Assembly (NCBI RefSeq): GCF_004329715.1
Contig: NZ_JXSY01000015.1
Coordinates: 160,874 to 224,873, forward strand
DNA length: 64,000 nt
Origin: Bowmanella sp. JS7-9
GTDB lineage: Bacteria > Pseudomonadota > Gammaproteobacteria > Enterobacterales > Alteromonadaceae
Reading direction: 5' to 3'
In this document: one piece after another, positions 44,991 to 54,345 of the stretch
Position numbering within the stretch: the stretch's first letter is position 1
Layout of the letters: each line of letters starts with the position of its first letter
Notes under the pieces: generated by a model
Seen by the model: only the letters and a program-made list of their open reading frames with translations
What the model was told of the DNA's origin: nothing
The model's database searches: none
Translations under genes and position numbers: made by a program

Positions 44991-45908
44991 TTAGTTTGCC
45001 TCCATGGTTAACTGGCGAAATACATCATCCAAACGCCCTTGCTCCGCATACAGGGTATCGATAGGCAAGCCATGATCCTGAATGTAGTGAGACACCAACG
45101 GCAAAATATCCTGTTCATTCGCTGGAAACAGTGTCACCCGCCCAGTGCGACGATCCACCTCAAAACTCTCTACGCATAACATGCTGGTCAAGCCACTAAT
45201 ATCTGTAAGATGTTCAAAATGCACGGTAACCGCTTTGTGGTAACGGGACTGGCGTTGCAATGCCTCCGGCGTGCCGTCGAAGTGTAATTGGCCATCGGCA
45301 ATAATCATGGCGCGATTACAAACGGCAGTGACTTCTTCGAGGATATGAGTGGAGATAATCACAATTTTATCCTGCGACAGATTCTGGATCAGCTCGCGTA
45401 CCTGATGTTTCTGATTAGGATCCAACCCGTCGGTTGGCTCATCGAGGATAAGGATGGCTGGGTCATGAATAATCGCCTGCGCCAGTCCAACCCGACGTTT
45501 AAACCCTTTAGATAAATGCTCAATCTGGCGATCGAGCATATCCTGTAACTCAACCTGCTCAACGACCTTGTCGATACGTGCCTGCTTATCTTTGCCAAGG
45601 CCGCGAATGTCGGCAATAAAATGCAAAAACTGTAACACCGTCATATCGTTGTATGCCGGTGCACCTTCCGGTAAGTAACCAATTTGCTGTTGAATGGCGA
45701 CACGCTTGTCTGCGATGTTCAACCCGTTGATCTCAATCTGCCCACTGCTGGGGGTTAAAAAACCGGTGAGCATTTTCATGGTGGTAGATTTACCCGCACC
45801 GTTCGGCCCCAGAAACCCGACAATATCACCGGGCTGGACCTCAAACGACAACTGGTCAACGGCGGTAAATCCACCAAAGGATTTAGTTAACTGCTTTACT
45901 GAAATCAT
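44991..45908 (-). CDS. ABC transporter ATPase, GldA-like
   Basis: A 305-residue ATPase. Walker A is GPNGAGKST, the Q-loop region is QQIGYLPEGAPAY, the signature is LSKGFKRRVGLAQA and Walker B is ILILDEPTDGLDPNQ, followed by the switch His in ISTHILEEV. The C-terminal 80 residues are a DUF4162-like extension. It is the first gene of the four-gene unit and has a strong ribosome binding site (AGAGGAAGAC). Confidence 0.92.
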   Translation of the reverse strand: MISVKQLTKSFGGFTAVDQLSFEVQPGDIVGFLGPNGAGKSTTMKMLTGFLTPSSGQIEINGLNIADKRVAIQQQIGYLPEGAPAYNDMTVLQFLHFIADIRGLGKDKQARIDKVVEQVELQDMLDRQIEHLSKGFKRRVGLAQAIIHDPAILILDEPTDGLDPNQKHQVRELIQNLSQDKIVIISTHILEEVTAVCNRAMIIADGQLHFDGTPEALQRQSRYHKAVTVHFEHLTDISGLTSMLCVESFEVDRRTGRVTLFPANEQDILPLVSHYIQDHGLPIDTLYAEQGRLDDVFRQLTMEAN

Positions 45909-46066
45909 GTCTTCCTCTGAATATCAGTGTTGTTCCGGCTTGTCCGCTCGCACATCTATATGGCGGCGGTAGATGGGAATTCAAGCAATAAAGAGTGGCT
46001 ATGCTACCAGTTAGTTCGCCAAATGCTGTGATTATTTAACGCTGTTTGTCAGGCACTGGTCGAGAG

Positions 46067-46095
46067 CCAAAAAAAACGCCCGAAAATCGGGCGTT
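46067..46095 (-). terminator. Orphan rho-independent terminator
   Basis: AACGCCCGA (46075-46083) pairs with TCGGGCGTT (46087-46095). On the minus strand eight T follow. The neighbouring gene to the right is on the plus strand, so the terminated transcript is unknown. Confidence 0.8.
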
Positions 46096-46190
46096 GGGGA
46101 ACGTGTTCCAAATGGGAAAAATTGTTAAGTCATGTCACAATCAACCGTTACTATGGTACGCAGATTCGTGCTGAGACTTAATCATTAATT
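46067..46190 (-). ncRNA. Candidate small RNA ending at the orphan terminator
   Basis: The minus strand from about 46190 to 46067 contains no gene, a small palindrome GGAACGTGTTCC (46098-46109) directly before the terminator hairpin, and an AT-rich possible promoter (TTGCAA at about 46203-46208 with AT-rich sequence 17-20 bases on). This is the layout of a small RNA. The 5' end is a guess. Confidence 0.3.
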
Positions 46191-46220
46191 ACGGATAATT
46201 TGTTGCAAACTATTTCAAAT

Positions 46221-46919
46221 ATGACACCAATATCCCCGATCGCGCTGATATCTACCCCGTATAAAGAGAAGTTCGCCATTCCACGCCAACCCAATCTGGT
46301 CAGTGACGTATTAGGGGAACTGCATTTCTGTGCAGGATTCGATGATGCCAATATGTTGCGGGGCATCGAGCAATTCAGCCACCTGTGGTTAATTTTTTCG
46401 TTTCATGCCACCGCATCACAAGGCTGGAGCCCAACGGTGCGCCCGCCACGCTTAGGTGGCAATGAGAAAGTCGGCGTGTTTGCCACCCGTTCTACTTTCA
46501 GGCCCAATGGCCTCGGCTTATCGGTGGTGAAAAATGAAGGCATCGTCAAGCAGCAAGGAAAAACCGTGCTGCGCGTCAGTGGCATGGATTTGCTCGATGG
46601 CACACCAATCATAGATATCAAGCCTTACGTGCCTTACGCCGATAGCATTGCTGACGCCAGCGGCGGCTTTGCCCCCGATGCCCCCGAGCAATTGCCGGTG
46701 ACCTTTAGCAGCGCAGCCACCACCCAAATAAACGGGGTACAAAAGACCTATCCACAATTGCAGCAAGTGATTGCAGCTGTACTTAGCCAGGATCCCCGCC
46801 CCGCCTACAAAAAAGGCCAGGTGGATGACAAGGTCTATGGTGTGGCTTTGTATGATTTTAATATTCGCTGGCGGGTCGGTGCTAATGGCATTGAGGTGCT
46901 TGAGATCGAAAAAGCCTGA
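46221..46919 (+). CDS. trmO: tRNA (N6-threonylcarbamoyladenosine37-N6)-methyltransferase TrmO
   Basis: TrmO (TsaA/YaeB family), 232 residues, methylates t6A37 of tRNA-Thr. Features are the N-terminal TPYKEKFAIPRQPNL, FSHLWLIFSFH, RPPRLGGNEKVGVFATRSTF, RPNGLGLSVVK and DIKPYVPYADS, all family signatures, plus a C-terminal domain ending YDFNIRWRV. ATG 46221 is used; a TTG at 46200 is unlikely. Confidence 0.94.
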   Translation: MTPISPIALISTPYKEKFAIPRQPNLVSDVLGELHFCAGFDDANMLRGIEQFSHLWLIFSFHATASQGWSPTVRPPRLGGNEKVGVFATRSTFRPNGLGLSVVKNEGIVKQQGKTVLRVSGMDLLDGTPIIDIKPYVPYADSIADASGGFAPDAPEQLPVTFSSAATTQINGVQKTYPQLQQVIAAVLSQDPRPAYKKGQVDDKVYGVALYDFNIRWRVGANGIEVLEIEKA

Positions 46920-47136
46920 ATTCCTACGAAACAGTGAATAACAAGCAGTAGGCCGCTCAGTCGGCCATCATCTCTTGGTCTTATCTTGGGATGAAAGACT
47001 GATAACTACCAGTTCAGCACAGCAAAAACTCGGACTGTGCCGACCAAATACAAATTGAAACACGAAATCAGTTCAGACCGCAGCGTGATTTGTATACCCT
47101 ATGCGCCATTAAAAACATTCAGAGCCGTAAAAACCT

Positions 47137-47916
47137 GTGAAAAAGACCACCCTCGCATTACTTGCCACAGCTGCATTAAGTTTTCATACCAGTGCCACCG
47201 TCGTCGAAATCCGCACTAACATGGGCACCATCACAGTTAACTTGTTTGATGAAGATACCCCGAAAAGTGTCGAAAATTTTCTCGAATATGTCACTTCCGG
47301 CGCCTATGCCAATAACGTAGTGCATCGTCTTGAACCCAGTTTTGTCATTCAGGCCGGCGGATTTAGCTACCACAATGCGTTGCCACTGGATGTGGTGGCC
47401 ACAGGAACTCCGGTTATCAATGAACCGGAATTATCCAATGTCCGCGGTACGATCGCGATGGCAAAGCAAGGAGGCAATGCAAACAGTGCCACCTCTCAAT
47501 GGTTCATAAACTTAAAAGACAATAGCGCCAATCTGGATGTGCAAAACGGTGGTTTTACCGTTTTTGGACAGGTCATCGGCGATGGCATGGATGTGGTTGA
47601 TGCCATCAGTGCTCTGCCACGTTTTAATATGGGGGGCGCGGCGAGCTCCATTCCATTACGAAACTACACTGCAGAAGATGGAAGTAACGGCAAAGATCCG
47701 ACAGATGAAAACTTTGTGTTGATTACCGATATCGTCGTCACTGATGCCTCAACGGTCACCAACCCTGATTTAAATCCAAAGCCTAATACGCTGATTAAAG
47801 CCACGTCGCCATCAAACGGCAGCTCATCTGGCGGCAGTATCAACCCCTTGGTTCTTTTCCTGCTGGCAGCAGGTGCTGCATGGGCACGACGCTGTAACTG
47901 GTTGGCTAAGCGCTAA
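47137..47916 (+). CDS. Secreted peptidyl-prolyl isomerase with GlyGly-CTERM tail
   Basis: A 259-residue cyclophilin-type isomerase. It has a signal peptide (MKKTTLALLATAALSFHTSA, GTG start), a cyclophilin core (residues about 22-200: VENFLEYVTSGAYANNVVHR, FVIQAGGF, SQWFINLKDNS, FTVFGQVIGDGMDVVD), then a Ser/Gly linker and a C-terminal GGS, hydrophobic helix (LVLFLLAAGAAWA) and RR. That tail matches the GlyGly-CTERM sorting signal processed by rhombosortase. It is therefore predicted to be exported by type II secretion and handled at the surface rather than soluble like PpiA (inference). Confidence 0.88.
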   Translation: MKKTTLALLATAALSFHTSATVVEIRTNMGTITVNLFDEDTPKSVENFLEYVTSGAYANNVVHRLEPSFVIQAGGFSYHNALPLDVVATGTPVINEPELSNVRGTIAMAKQGGNANSATSQWFINLKDNSANLDVQNGGFTVFGQVIGDGMDVVDAISALPRFNMGGAASSIPLRNYTAEDGSNGKDPTDENFVLITDIVVTDASTVTNPDLNPKPNTLIKATSPSNGSSSGGSINPLVLFLLAAGAAWARRCNWLAKR

Positions 47917-47966
47917 ATCCGGATATTGTGCAGGTAGCCAGGCTACATACTGACTGCAACCAACAC

Positions 47967-47997
47967 AAAAAAACGCCGCATATGCGGCGTTTTTTAA
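47967..47997. terminator. Bidirectional terminator between the isomerase gene and ybiT
   Basis: AAACGCCGCA (47971-47980) pairs with TGCGGCGTTT (47983-47992) around TA at the palindrome centre, with A- and T-runs. Confidence 0.9.
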
Positions 47998-48015
47998 TCT
48001 GGCATGACCCAACTC

Positions 48016-49611
48016 TTAGTGCGTCAGCCCCTGGCTTTGCAGGTATTCTTCATAGGTACCTTTGAAGTCAATCACCTTGCCGTCTTTGATAATCAGCAGG
48101 CGGGTAGCCAATGATGAAACAAACTGGCGATCGTGACTCACAAAGAACAAGGTGCCGTCATATTCCTCTAGCGCCATGTTGAGTGACTCAATTGACTCCA
48201 TATCCATGTGGTTGGTCGGCTCATCCATTAACAGGATGTTGGGTTTGGCCATCATGATTTTGCCAAACAACATACGTCCCTGCTCGCCACCAGAAATCAC
48301 CTTAACGGATTTTTTGATATCGTCGGCACCAAACAGCATACGGCCCAAGAAGCTACGCACATACTGGTCATCTTCACCCGGACGGCGATATTGGCTCATC
48401 CAGTCAAACAGATTCATATCTTCTTCGAAATCGGCGGCATGATCCTGCGCATAATAACCAAACTGAGTGTTTTCAGACCATTTCACGCTACCGCTGCTTG
48501 GCTCCAAATCGCCCACTAAACAGCGCATCAGGGTGGTTTTACCGGCACCGTTTTCACCGAGAATTGCCACCTTTTCACCGACTTCAACGATCAGGTTAAG
48601 CTCTTTAAATAGCAAACCTTCATCGAAGCCTTTTGACAGGTTTTCAATCTCCACTGCGTTACGGAACAGTTTTTTATCCTGTTCGAAACGAATAAACGGG
48701 TTAGAACGGCTGGACGCTTTAACCTCATCCAGTTTGATCTTATCGATCTGGCGGGCACGAGAAGTCGCCTGCTTAGCTTTGGAGGCGTTGGCCGAGAAAC
48801 GCGCCACGAATTGTTGCAGCTCAGCAATCTGGGCCTTTTTCTTGGCGTTATCGGACAACAGACGCTCGCGTGCCTGTGTGGCGGCCAGCATGTATTCGTC
48901 ATAGTTACCCGGATAAACGCGCAATTCACCGTAATCCAAATCCGCCATGTGCGTGCACACCGAGTTTAAGAAGTGACGGTCGTGGGAAATAATAATCATG
49001 GTGCTGTTACGCTGGTTCAGGGTTTCTTCCAACCAGCGGATGGTATCGATATCCAGGTTGTTGGTCGGTTCGTCCAACAACAGAAAATCCGGATCAGAGA
49101 ACAGCGCCTGCGCCAACAACACCCGCAGTTTCCAGCCCGGCGCGACTTCGCTCATCAGGCCGTAATGTTGCTCTACCGGAATACCCACGCCAATCAACAA
49201 TTCACCGGCATTAGACTCGGCTTCATAGCCACCCAACTCGGCGAATTCCACTTCCAACTCCGCCACTTTCATGCCGTCGTCTTCGCTCATTTCTGGCAGG
49301 CTGTAGATGCGATCACGCTCCTGCTTTACCTTCCACAGCTCTTCGTGGCCCATGATAACGGTGTCAACCACGGTATACTTTTCAAACGCGAACTGATCCT
49401 GACGCAATTTACCCAGACGCTCGCCTTCACCGTAACTCACGTTACCGGCACTTGGCACTAACTCGCCGCCGAGGATCTTCATAAAGGTCGATTTACCACA
49501 TCCATTGGCACCGATCAGACCGTAACGGTTACCGTTACCAAATTTGACCGAGATATTTTCGAACAGCGGCTTGGCGCCAAATTGCATGGTGATATTTGCG
49601 GTGGTAATCAA
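48016..49611 (-). CDS. ybiT: ABC-F family ATPase YbiT
   Basis: YbiT, 531 residues (E. coli 530), a ribosome-associated ABC-F protein. It has two ATPase domains: Walker [10 protein letters not shown] and GENGAGKTT, the second signature SGGEQGRM, Walker [13 protein letters not shown] and [12 protein letters not shown]. They are joined by the ABC-F linker ([20 protein letters not shown]). The start is taken as TTG 49611, because AGGA lies six bases upstream and the length then fits. The longer frame to 49674 has no supported start. Confidence 0.94.
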   Translation of the reverse strand: MITTANITMQFGAKPLFENISVKFGNGNRYGLIGANGCGKSTFMKILGGELVPSAGNVSYGEGERLGKLRQDQFAFEKYTVVDTVIMGHEELWKVKQERDRIYSLPEMSEDDGMKVAELEVEFAELGGYEAESNAGELLIGVGIPVEQHYGLMSEVAPGWKLRVLLAQALFSDPDFLLLDEPTNNLDIDTIRWLEETLNQRNSTMIIISHDRHFLNSVCTHMADLDYGELRVYPGNYDEYMLAATQARERLLSDNAKKKAQIAELQQFVARFSANASKAKQATSRARQIDKIKLDEVKASSRSNPFIRFEQDKKLFRNAVEIENLSKGFDEGLLFKELNLIVEVGEKVAILGENGAGKTTLMRCLVGDLEPSSGSVKWSENTQFGYYAQDHAADFEEDMNLFDWMSQYRRPGEDDQYVRSFLGRMLFGADDIKKSVKVISGGEQGRMLFGKIMMAKPNILLMDEPTNHMDMESIESLNMALEEYDGTLFFVSHDRQFVSSLATRLLIIKDGKVIDFKGTYEEYLQSQGLTH

Positions 49612-49764
49612 AACCTTTTCCTGTATTGCGTAAGGGGCAAAAAATTGGCGCGCATTTGAGCATAAATCGGGCATTTTTAACAGGACAAATCACACCCGCA
49701 GAAGCAAACAGCACGAAAAGTTGTTCAACAATCCAGCAATTAAACCAGGCTAGCCGCTAAATCG

Positions 49765-49792
49765 TTGCAAAGGAAAAGGAAATCAGTACACT
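49765..49792 (+). promoter_or_regulatory. Promoter of tRNA-Pro
   Basis: TTGCAA (49765-49770), 16 bases, TACACT (49787-49792), 13 bases before the tRNA. Confidence 0.5.
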
Positions 49793-49805
49793 AGCGCGTC
49801 TCGGT

Positions 49806-49882
49806 CGGTGTGTAGCGCAGCCTGGTAGCGCACTGTCATGGGGTGTCAGGGGTCGCTGGTTCGAATCCAGTCACACCGACCA
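49806..49882 (+). tRNA. tRNA-Pro (anticodon GGG)
   Basis: A 77-base tRNA with encoded CCA. Acceptor is CGGTGTG/CACACCG, D-arm AGCGCAGCCTGGTAGCGC, anticodon loop ATGGGGT (GGG) and T-arm GGTTCGAATCC. It resembles E. coli proL, including the mismatch in the anticodon stem. Confidence 0.96.
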
Positions 49883-49934
49883 TCTTCCTTCTCCCCAATT
49901 TTATCCAGAAATTAATCCAAGAGCATTGATTCGA

Positions 49935-50055
49935 CACGCAGCGACATTAGCGCGTAGCGGTTACGTCCGGTTCACCAAAACGTCCGGAACGTTTTGGAAC
50001 ATCGCAACGCGATGGCCCGCAGGGTGGCTGACAGGACCTCCGAAATAAATCCAGT
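49935..50055. repeat. Palindromic intergenic repeat
   Basis: CCAAAACGT (49975-49983) and ACGTTTTGG (49989-49997) form a 9-bp inverted repeat. ACGTCCGG occurs twice about 17 bases apart, and CATCGC/GCGATG pairs nearby. CTGACAGGA follows and also occurs at the right edge of the window. The block is GC-rich unlike its surroundings and looks like a dispersed repeat. Confidence 0.5.
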
Positions 50056-50409
50056 ATTCATCATTTGCGATATCAGACAGTGGTCACATCTATCTGCGTT
50101 GTTCAGTTACTAAAAATTACACGAGCATTAACAAGTGTTTACATGCCGATAATCTTATAAGAAAAATATTTCTGAGCGTTGCAGATTTTATATGCCCAGT
50201 TATTTGTCAGTAGTTGCATCATATGAATGCATAAAACACAAAAAATTAATACTATACAGCGGACAGTAATTAACGTACTATCACTTCGCTTTAGAAAAGT
50301 TCTGCCTTATCTGCTACTGCTTTTGATTTCCTTTTTCTTCTTTTAATTAAAGTCGATTTAGCATCTACATTTGCTCTACTGGTTAATGTTTTGCTGTTTT
50401 ATCGCTAAA

Positions 50410-50428
50410 TTGGTGGATTGACCACCAA
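50410..50428 (+). promoter_or_regulatory. 5' UTR hairpin of the cold-shock gene
   Basis: TTGGTGG-ATTGA-CCACCAA, 7-bp perfect stem, about 28 bases before the start codon. It may be a temperature-sensitive leader fold (inference). Confidence 0.45.
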
Positions 50429-50438
50429 CACAATTTAA

Positions 50439-50669
<231 letters not shown>

Positions 50670-51093
50670 GATAGTAAGTCATCTGAGGTCAGGTATTAGC
50701 CTGATCTCACATCCGCCCCCAAAATATCCTTCTTATAAAAAACCAAAATTTCATTAAAAATTTAAAATTACCCACCATCTCATCATTAATTTCTTTAAAA
50801 AATTTTAAACTTGAATTAATTTAGATGCGACAGAAAACTTAAAAATAAAAAATCTTCATTTCATAACAACAATCCTCTCTTTACTTTACCCTTACTCGGC
50901 ACACATAAAAAAACCAGTAACAGCTTTTGCTCAAGTCCACCGCTAGATTGGCGTGTTGCGATAGCATAGGGTTAAATATTAGACTGGGAAACAACTGAAA
51001 ATTACAATCTGGCCCTATATTTCCGTTTTTACTTTAGGTGACCCGCGTCCCCTGATAGAGTATGCCCCGCTGTCGTACCTGTTTGAGAATTTC
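50670..51093. other. AT-rich spacer after the cold-shock gene
   Basis: A 424-base region. An imperfect hairpin (TGAGGTCAGG/CCTGATCTCA, about 50680-50706) lacks a T-run. Then comes about 170 bases of very AT-rich sequence without a frame. No gene seen. Confidence 0.4.
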
Positions 51094-51960
51094 ATGCCAC
51101 TGTTATTCGTTATTACCCTGCTTTGGGCGTTTTCTTTTAGTTTGATTGGTGTGTATTTGTCTGGGCAGGTAGATGCCTGGTTTTCTGTATTAAGTCGAAT
51201 CCTGCTGGCGACGCTGGTGTTTTTGCCTTTTTTGAAGCCCCGTCTGCTGGTAAGTAAAGACATCGCCTTACTGATGGGTGCCGGTGCAATCCAGCTTGGG
51301 CTGATGTATAGCTTTTATTACCACAGTTTTCTGTTCCTCAGTGTGCCGGAGGTATTGCTGTTTACAGTGATGACGCCAATTTATGTCACGCTGGTTAATG
51401 ACCTGCTGGATAAACAGTTTCATCCACGTTTCTTGCTCGCCGCCGCCGTGGCTACGTTGGGAGCGATAGCTATTCGTTATGATGGTATCAACGAGAATTT
51501 CGTAACCGGCTTGCTGCTGGTACAAGGCGCTAACCTGTGCTTTGCCACCGGTCAGGTATTGTATAAACGTCAGTTTTCACAGCGGAATATTCCTCAGCAC
51601 AGTGTGTTTGGCTGGTTTTTTGTGGGTGCCAGCATGGTTGCGATCATTTGTTATGCGCTGTTTGGTAATCCTGAGAGATTGCCACAAACCACCACCCAAT
51701 GGGGGGTACTGGTTTACCTGGGCGTGATTGCCTCAGGGCTGGGTTACTTTGGCTGGAATAAAGGCGCCACGCAGGTTGACGTCGGAACACTGGCGGTGAT
51801 GAATAACCTGCTGATCCCGGCGGGGATTGTGGTGAATGTGCTGATATGGAACCGGGATGCCGATCTGCTGCGCTTAGCCCTCGGCGGTGGAATTATTTTA
51901 CTGGCACTAGCATTCAACTCGCCAAATTTGGGTAAAACCAGAATTGCTGATAACCCATAA
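51094..51960 (+). CDS. EamA/DMT transporter, YigM-like (biotin transporter family)
   Basis: A 288-residue carrier with ten predicted spans in two EamA repeats. LLWAFSFSLIGVYLSGQVDA and, in the second half, LPQTTTQWGVLVYLGVIASG, LGYFGWNKGATQVD with TLAVMNNLLIPAG resemble E. coli YigM, which imports biotin. The similarity is from memory of YigM and is inference as to substrate. There are no biotin genes nearby. Confidence 0.8.
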   Translation: MPLLFVITLLWAFSFSLIGVYLSGQVDAWFSVLSRILLATLVFLPFLKPRLLVSKDIALLMGAGAIQLGLMYSFYYHSFLFLSVPEVLLFTVMTPIYVTLVNDLLDKQFHPRFLLAAAVATLGAIAIRYDGINENFVTGLLLVQGANLCFATGQVLYKRQFSQRNIPQHSVFGWFFVGASMVAIICYALFGNPERLPQTTTQWGVLVYLGVIASGLGYFGWNKGATQVDVGTLAVMNNLLIPAGIVVNVLIWNRDADLLRLALGGGIILLALAFNSPNLGKTRIADNP

Positions 51961-51964
51961 CCTA

Positions 51965-52204
51965 TTACCTATTGCGTACTTTCTCAATAATAAAACTGAC
52001 CAGTACATAGAAAAAAATAATCCAGCAGCCTACGGACAATATCAAACAGGGATAAGCCAATTGAGGCACCTCAGAGTGAAACCCAGCGTATGAAAAAACC
52101 GCGGAAATCAATCCGAAAGACAGGGACATCAAGAATAAATCTGTGTTAAATACTGCCAAAGGGGCAGCCGTTTTAGCTGCATAGTGTTTGAATTTGAAGG
52201 TCAT
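51965..52204 (-). CDS. Small two-span membrane protein
   Basis: A 79-residue protein with two hydrophobic helices (LFLMSLSFGLISAVFSYAGF and LILSVGCWIIFFYVLVSFII) and charged ends. It begins 15 bases after the TonB-C-like gene, probably in the same operon. Its end faces the YigM-like gene at 4 bases. Family not recognised. Confidence 0.6.
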   Translation of the reverse strand: MTFKFKHYAAKTAAPLAVFNTDLFLMSLSFGLISAVFSYAGFHSEVPQLAYPCLILSVGCWIIFFYVLVSFIIEKVRNR

Positions 52205-52219
52205 CCTTGCCCCCGATTC

Positions 52220-52558
52220 TTAGAAATTTCTTTCGTATACCAACTCGACAATTTTCTCACAGGGTTTGTCCGGCTGGTTAAAGGTTGTGTTGGCGATTGT
52301 GCGCCGCGCCGCCCTCAGAAATATGCGTGAGTTAGATTCCAAGACTCGAATATCGCTCGTCTTGCCATCTTTTTGCACTACAAATTTAATACGAAAATAA
52401 TGACGAACTTGACCGTCATTGCTTAGCCCACCGGCTGGAGCCCCCGGCCAGATCAATTCTAAAGGTTTTTCGGGCTGAATTAATTCCGGACACGGCGTAA
52501 GCTCGTATTTTTCATTAATGACGGTACTAGCCAGCGCCAATATGAGCAAACCGACCAA
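52220..52558 (-). CDS. Short TonB C-terminal-like protein
   Basis: A 112-residue protein with a hydrophobic start (LLILALASTVI) and a body like a TonB C-terminal domain: YFRIKFVVQKDGKTSDIRVL, RAARRTIANTTFNQP. Full TonB proteins are longer with a proline-rich linker, so it is a minimal or stand-alone domain. The only possible start at this end is TTG 52558, directly after the dcd stop with no gap, so expression probably depends on dcd translation. Confidence 0.6.
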   Translation of the reverse strand: MVGLLILALASTVINEKYELTPCPELIQPEKPLELIWPGAPAGGLSNDGQVRHYFRIKFVVQKDGKTSDIRVLESNSRIFLRAARRTIANTTFNQPDKPCEKIVELVYERNF

Positions 52559-53152
52559 TTACTTATCCGCTTCGTCCTGATTTATCCTGCTGGCCACGGC
52601 GCCTGCCTGATCTTTATACTTGGCATCAACCCGCGCGTTGTATGGCTTCTCAGCCGGACCGGAGATTTTCTCAAAGCTCAACGCACCAATTTTCATGAGT
52701 GGGCGCAGCGCCAGTGGGAGCTTACCGCTATTGAAAAACTCCAGCACGATATTGCCATGCCAGCCCGGATCGATGCGGTGTGCGGTTACGTGCACCATTA
52801 AACCCAAACGCGCCAGCGATGAGCGCCCATCCAGCCAGCCGACAATATCCGCTGGCAGAGTGATTGACTCATGGGTAATCGCCAGTGCCAGTTCACCCGG
52901 GTGCAGGAAAAACGCCTGATCGTCTTTCAGCACGATTTCATCGCTCATTACCGAGTCCAGTGCCGCCTGTACTTCGGCTTTCGGGCCGCTTAAGTCGATA
53001 TAAGGTGCCTGATGATCCTGAAACACGCGAAACTTGTTACCCAGACGAATATCCACGGTCACACCACTGATCATACTGTCAGAAAGGGGTGGCTCAATCT
53101 TGATAATGCCAGCGTCCAGATGTTCCTTGATATGGGTATCGCACAAGCGCAT
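52559..53152 (-). CDS. dcd: dCTP deaminase
   Basis: Dcd, 197 residues, deaminates dCTP to dUTP. The conserved nucleotide-binding and catalytic region is [20 protein letters not shown], followed by [31 protein letters not shown] lies near the N-terminus. It is 61 bases after mrp/apbC on the same strand, a neighbourhood found in other gammaproteobacteria. Confidence 0.97.
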   Translation of the reverse strand: MRLCDTHIKEHLDAGIIKIEPPLSDSMISGVTVDIRLGNKFRVFQDHQAPYIDLSGPKAEVQAALDSVMSDEIVLKDDQAFFLHPGELALAITHESITLPADIVGWLDGRSSLARLGLMVHVTAHRIDPGWHGNIVLEFFNSGKLPLALRPLMKIGALSFEKISGPAEKPYNARVDAKYKDQAGAVASRINQDEADK

Positions 53153-53213
53153 GATTTTTCTCTTTCTTCTAATGATTTAGGCGGTTTTCGCGGTAGCGGT
53201 TATTAAACCCCAG

Positions 53214-54236
53214 TTAATCCTGGTTGTGTACCGGAATTTTCGCTCCGGCCTGCACAGAACGTAAATACAAGGCTTTCGCCAGTGCACGGGCGGCTTGTCG
53301 ATAGCTGGCACTCAACGGGCTATCCGGCTCGGCCACCAGCAACGGCGTACCATCATCGGCATGCTGACGGATCTGAATATCCAGCGGCAATTGCCCCAAT
53401 AACGGTACACTACGCTGCTGCGCGAGCTTCTTACCGCCATCGGTGGCAAACAAGTAGTCTTTATGCCCACAGGCACGGCATTGGTAGTAACTCATGTTTT
53501 CAACCACGCCCAGCACAGGCACGTTCACCTGTTCAAACATGGCAATGCCCTTGGTGGCATCGGCCAACGCTAAATCTTGAGGGGTGGTGACAATCACCGC
53601 GCCGCTGACCGGTATTTGCTGAGCCAGCGTCAGCTGAATATCACCGGTGCCCGGTGGCATATCAATCAACAGATAATCCAGATCCGGCCATAACGTCTCG
53701 CGCAACATCTGCATCAGCGCTTTACTCGCCATCGGGCCGCGCCATACGGTGGCTTTGTCCGCCTCAACCAGATAGCCGATGGAATTGGCCACCAATCCAT
53801 GAGCCTGATTCGGGTGCATATGTTTGTCATCCGGGCTGGTTGGATATTGGCCGGCATTACCCAGCATGATTGGAATAGACGGCCCATAAATGTCCGCATC
53901 CAGAATCCCGACCCGCGCCCCTTCCTGAAATAGTGCAAACGCAAGATTCACCGTGGTGGCCGACTTACCGACCCCACCTTTACCGGATGTCACCGCAATT
54001 ATATTTTTCACTCCCGGCACAGGCGCGGTGTTAGCGGCTACTGCAGTCACCGCCTGGCTAATCTGTACGTTACCGCCAAGCGCCTGCTTAAGTTCCTCGT
54101 GGCGCGACTGACAGGCAAATGGCACGATCACGTTATTGCCTTGTGGCCAATTGGTTACCTGTTGCTCAGTAAGGCCAAAAAATGCGGCCAAATCTGGCAG
54201 AAATGTTGCTGCCGGGGCTTTTTTGCCAAAAAACAT
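53214..54236 (-). CDS. apbC: Iron-sulfur cluster carrier Mrp/ApbC
   Basis: A 340-residue Mrp/NBP35-type ATPase. The deviant Walker A is TSGKGGVGKSATTVNLA, then LDADIYGPSIPIMLG and DYLLIDMPPGTGDIQLTLAQ. The metal-binding CxxC is in YYQCRACGH. The N-terminal domain before the ATPase is shortened (about 75 residues). It is divergent from metG, a conserved arrangement. Confidence 0.95.
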   Translation of the reverse strand: MFFGKKAPAATFLPDLAAFFGLTEQQVTNWPQGNNVIVPFACQSRHEELKQALGGNVQISQAVTAVAANTAPVPGVKNIIAVTSGKGGVGKSATTVNLAFALFQEGARVGILDADIYGPSIPIMLGNAGQYPTSPDDKHMHPNQAHGLVANSIGYLVEADKATVWRGPMASKALMQMLRETLWPDLDYLLIDMPPGTGDIQLTLAQQIPVSGAVIVTTPQDLALADATKGIAMFEQVNVPVLGVVENMSYYQCRACGHKDYLFATDGGKKLAQQRSVPLLGQLPLDIQIRQHADDGTPLLVAEPDSPLSASYRQAARALAKALYLRSVQAGAKIPVHNQD

Positions 54237-54345
54237 GCACTACCCTTGTGTAAAACTGAAATTTCGATGCAAAAAAAGGTGGATTTGGGTAACATCACCC
54301 ACCTTTATTTTGACCTAATTTAGAACCGGAAAACACAGTACCGCT

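Larger units (their letters stand above)
45909..46220. other. Intergenic region between the GldA-like gene and trmO
   Basis: This 312-base divergent region holds both promoters (not resolved) and a strong minus-strand terminator (46067-46095) with no minus-strand gene in front of it, suggesting a small RNA. Confidence 0.4.

Noticed and set aside
50680..50706. Hairpin after the cold-shock gene as terminator
   Set aside because: It has no T-run; left as an unassigned structure.
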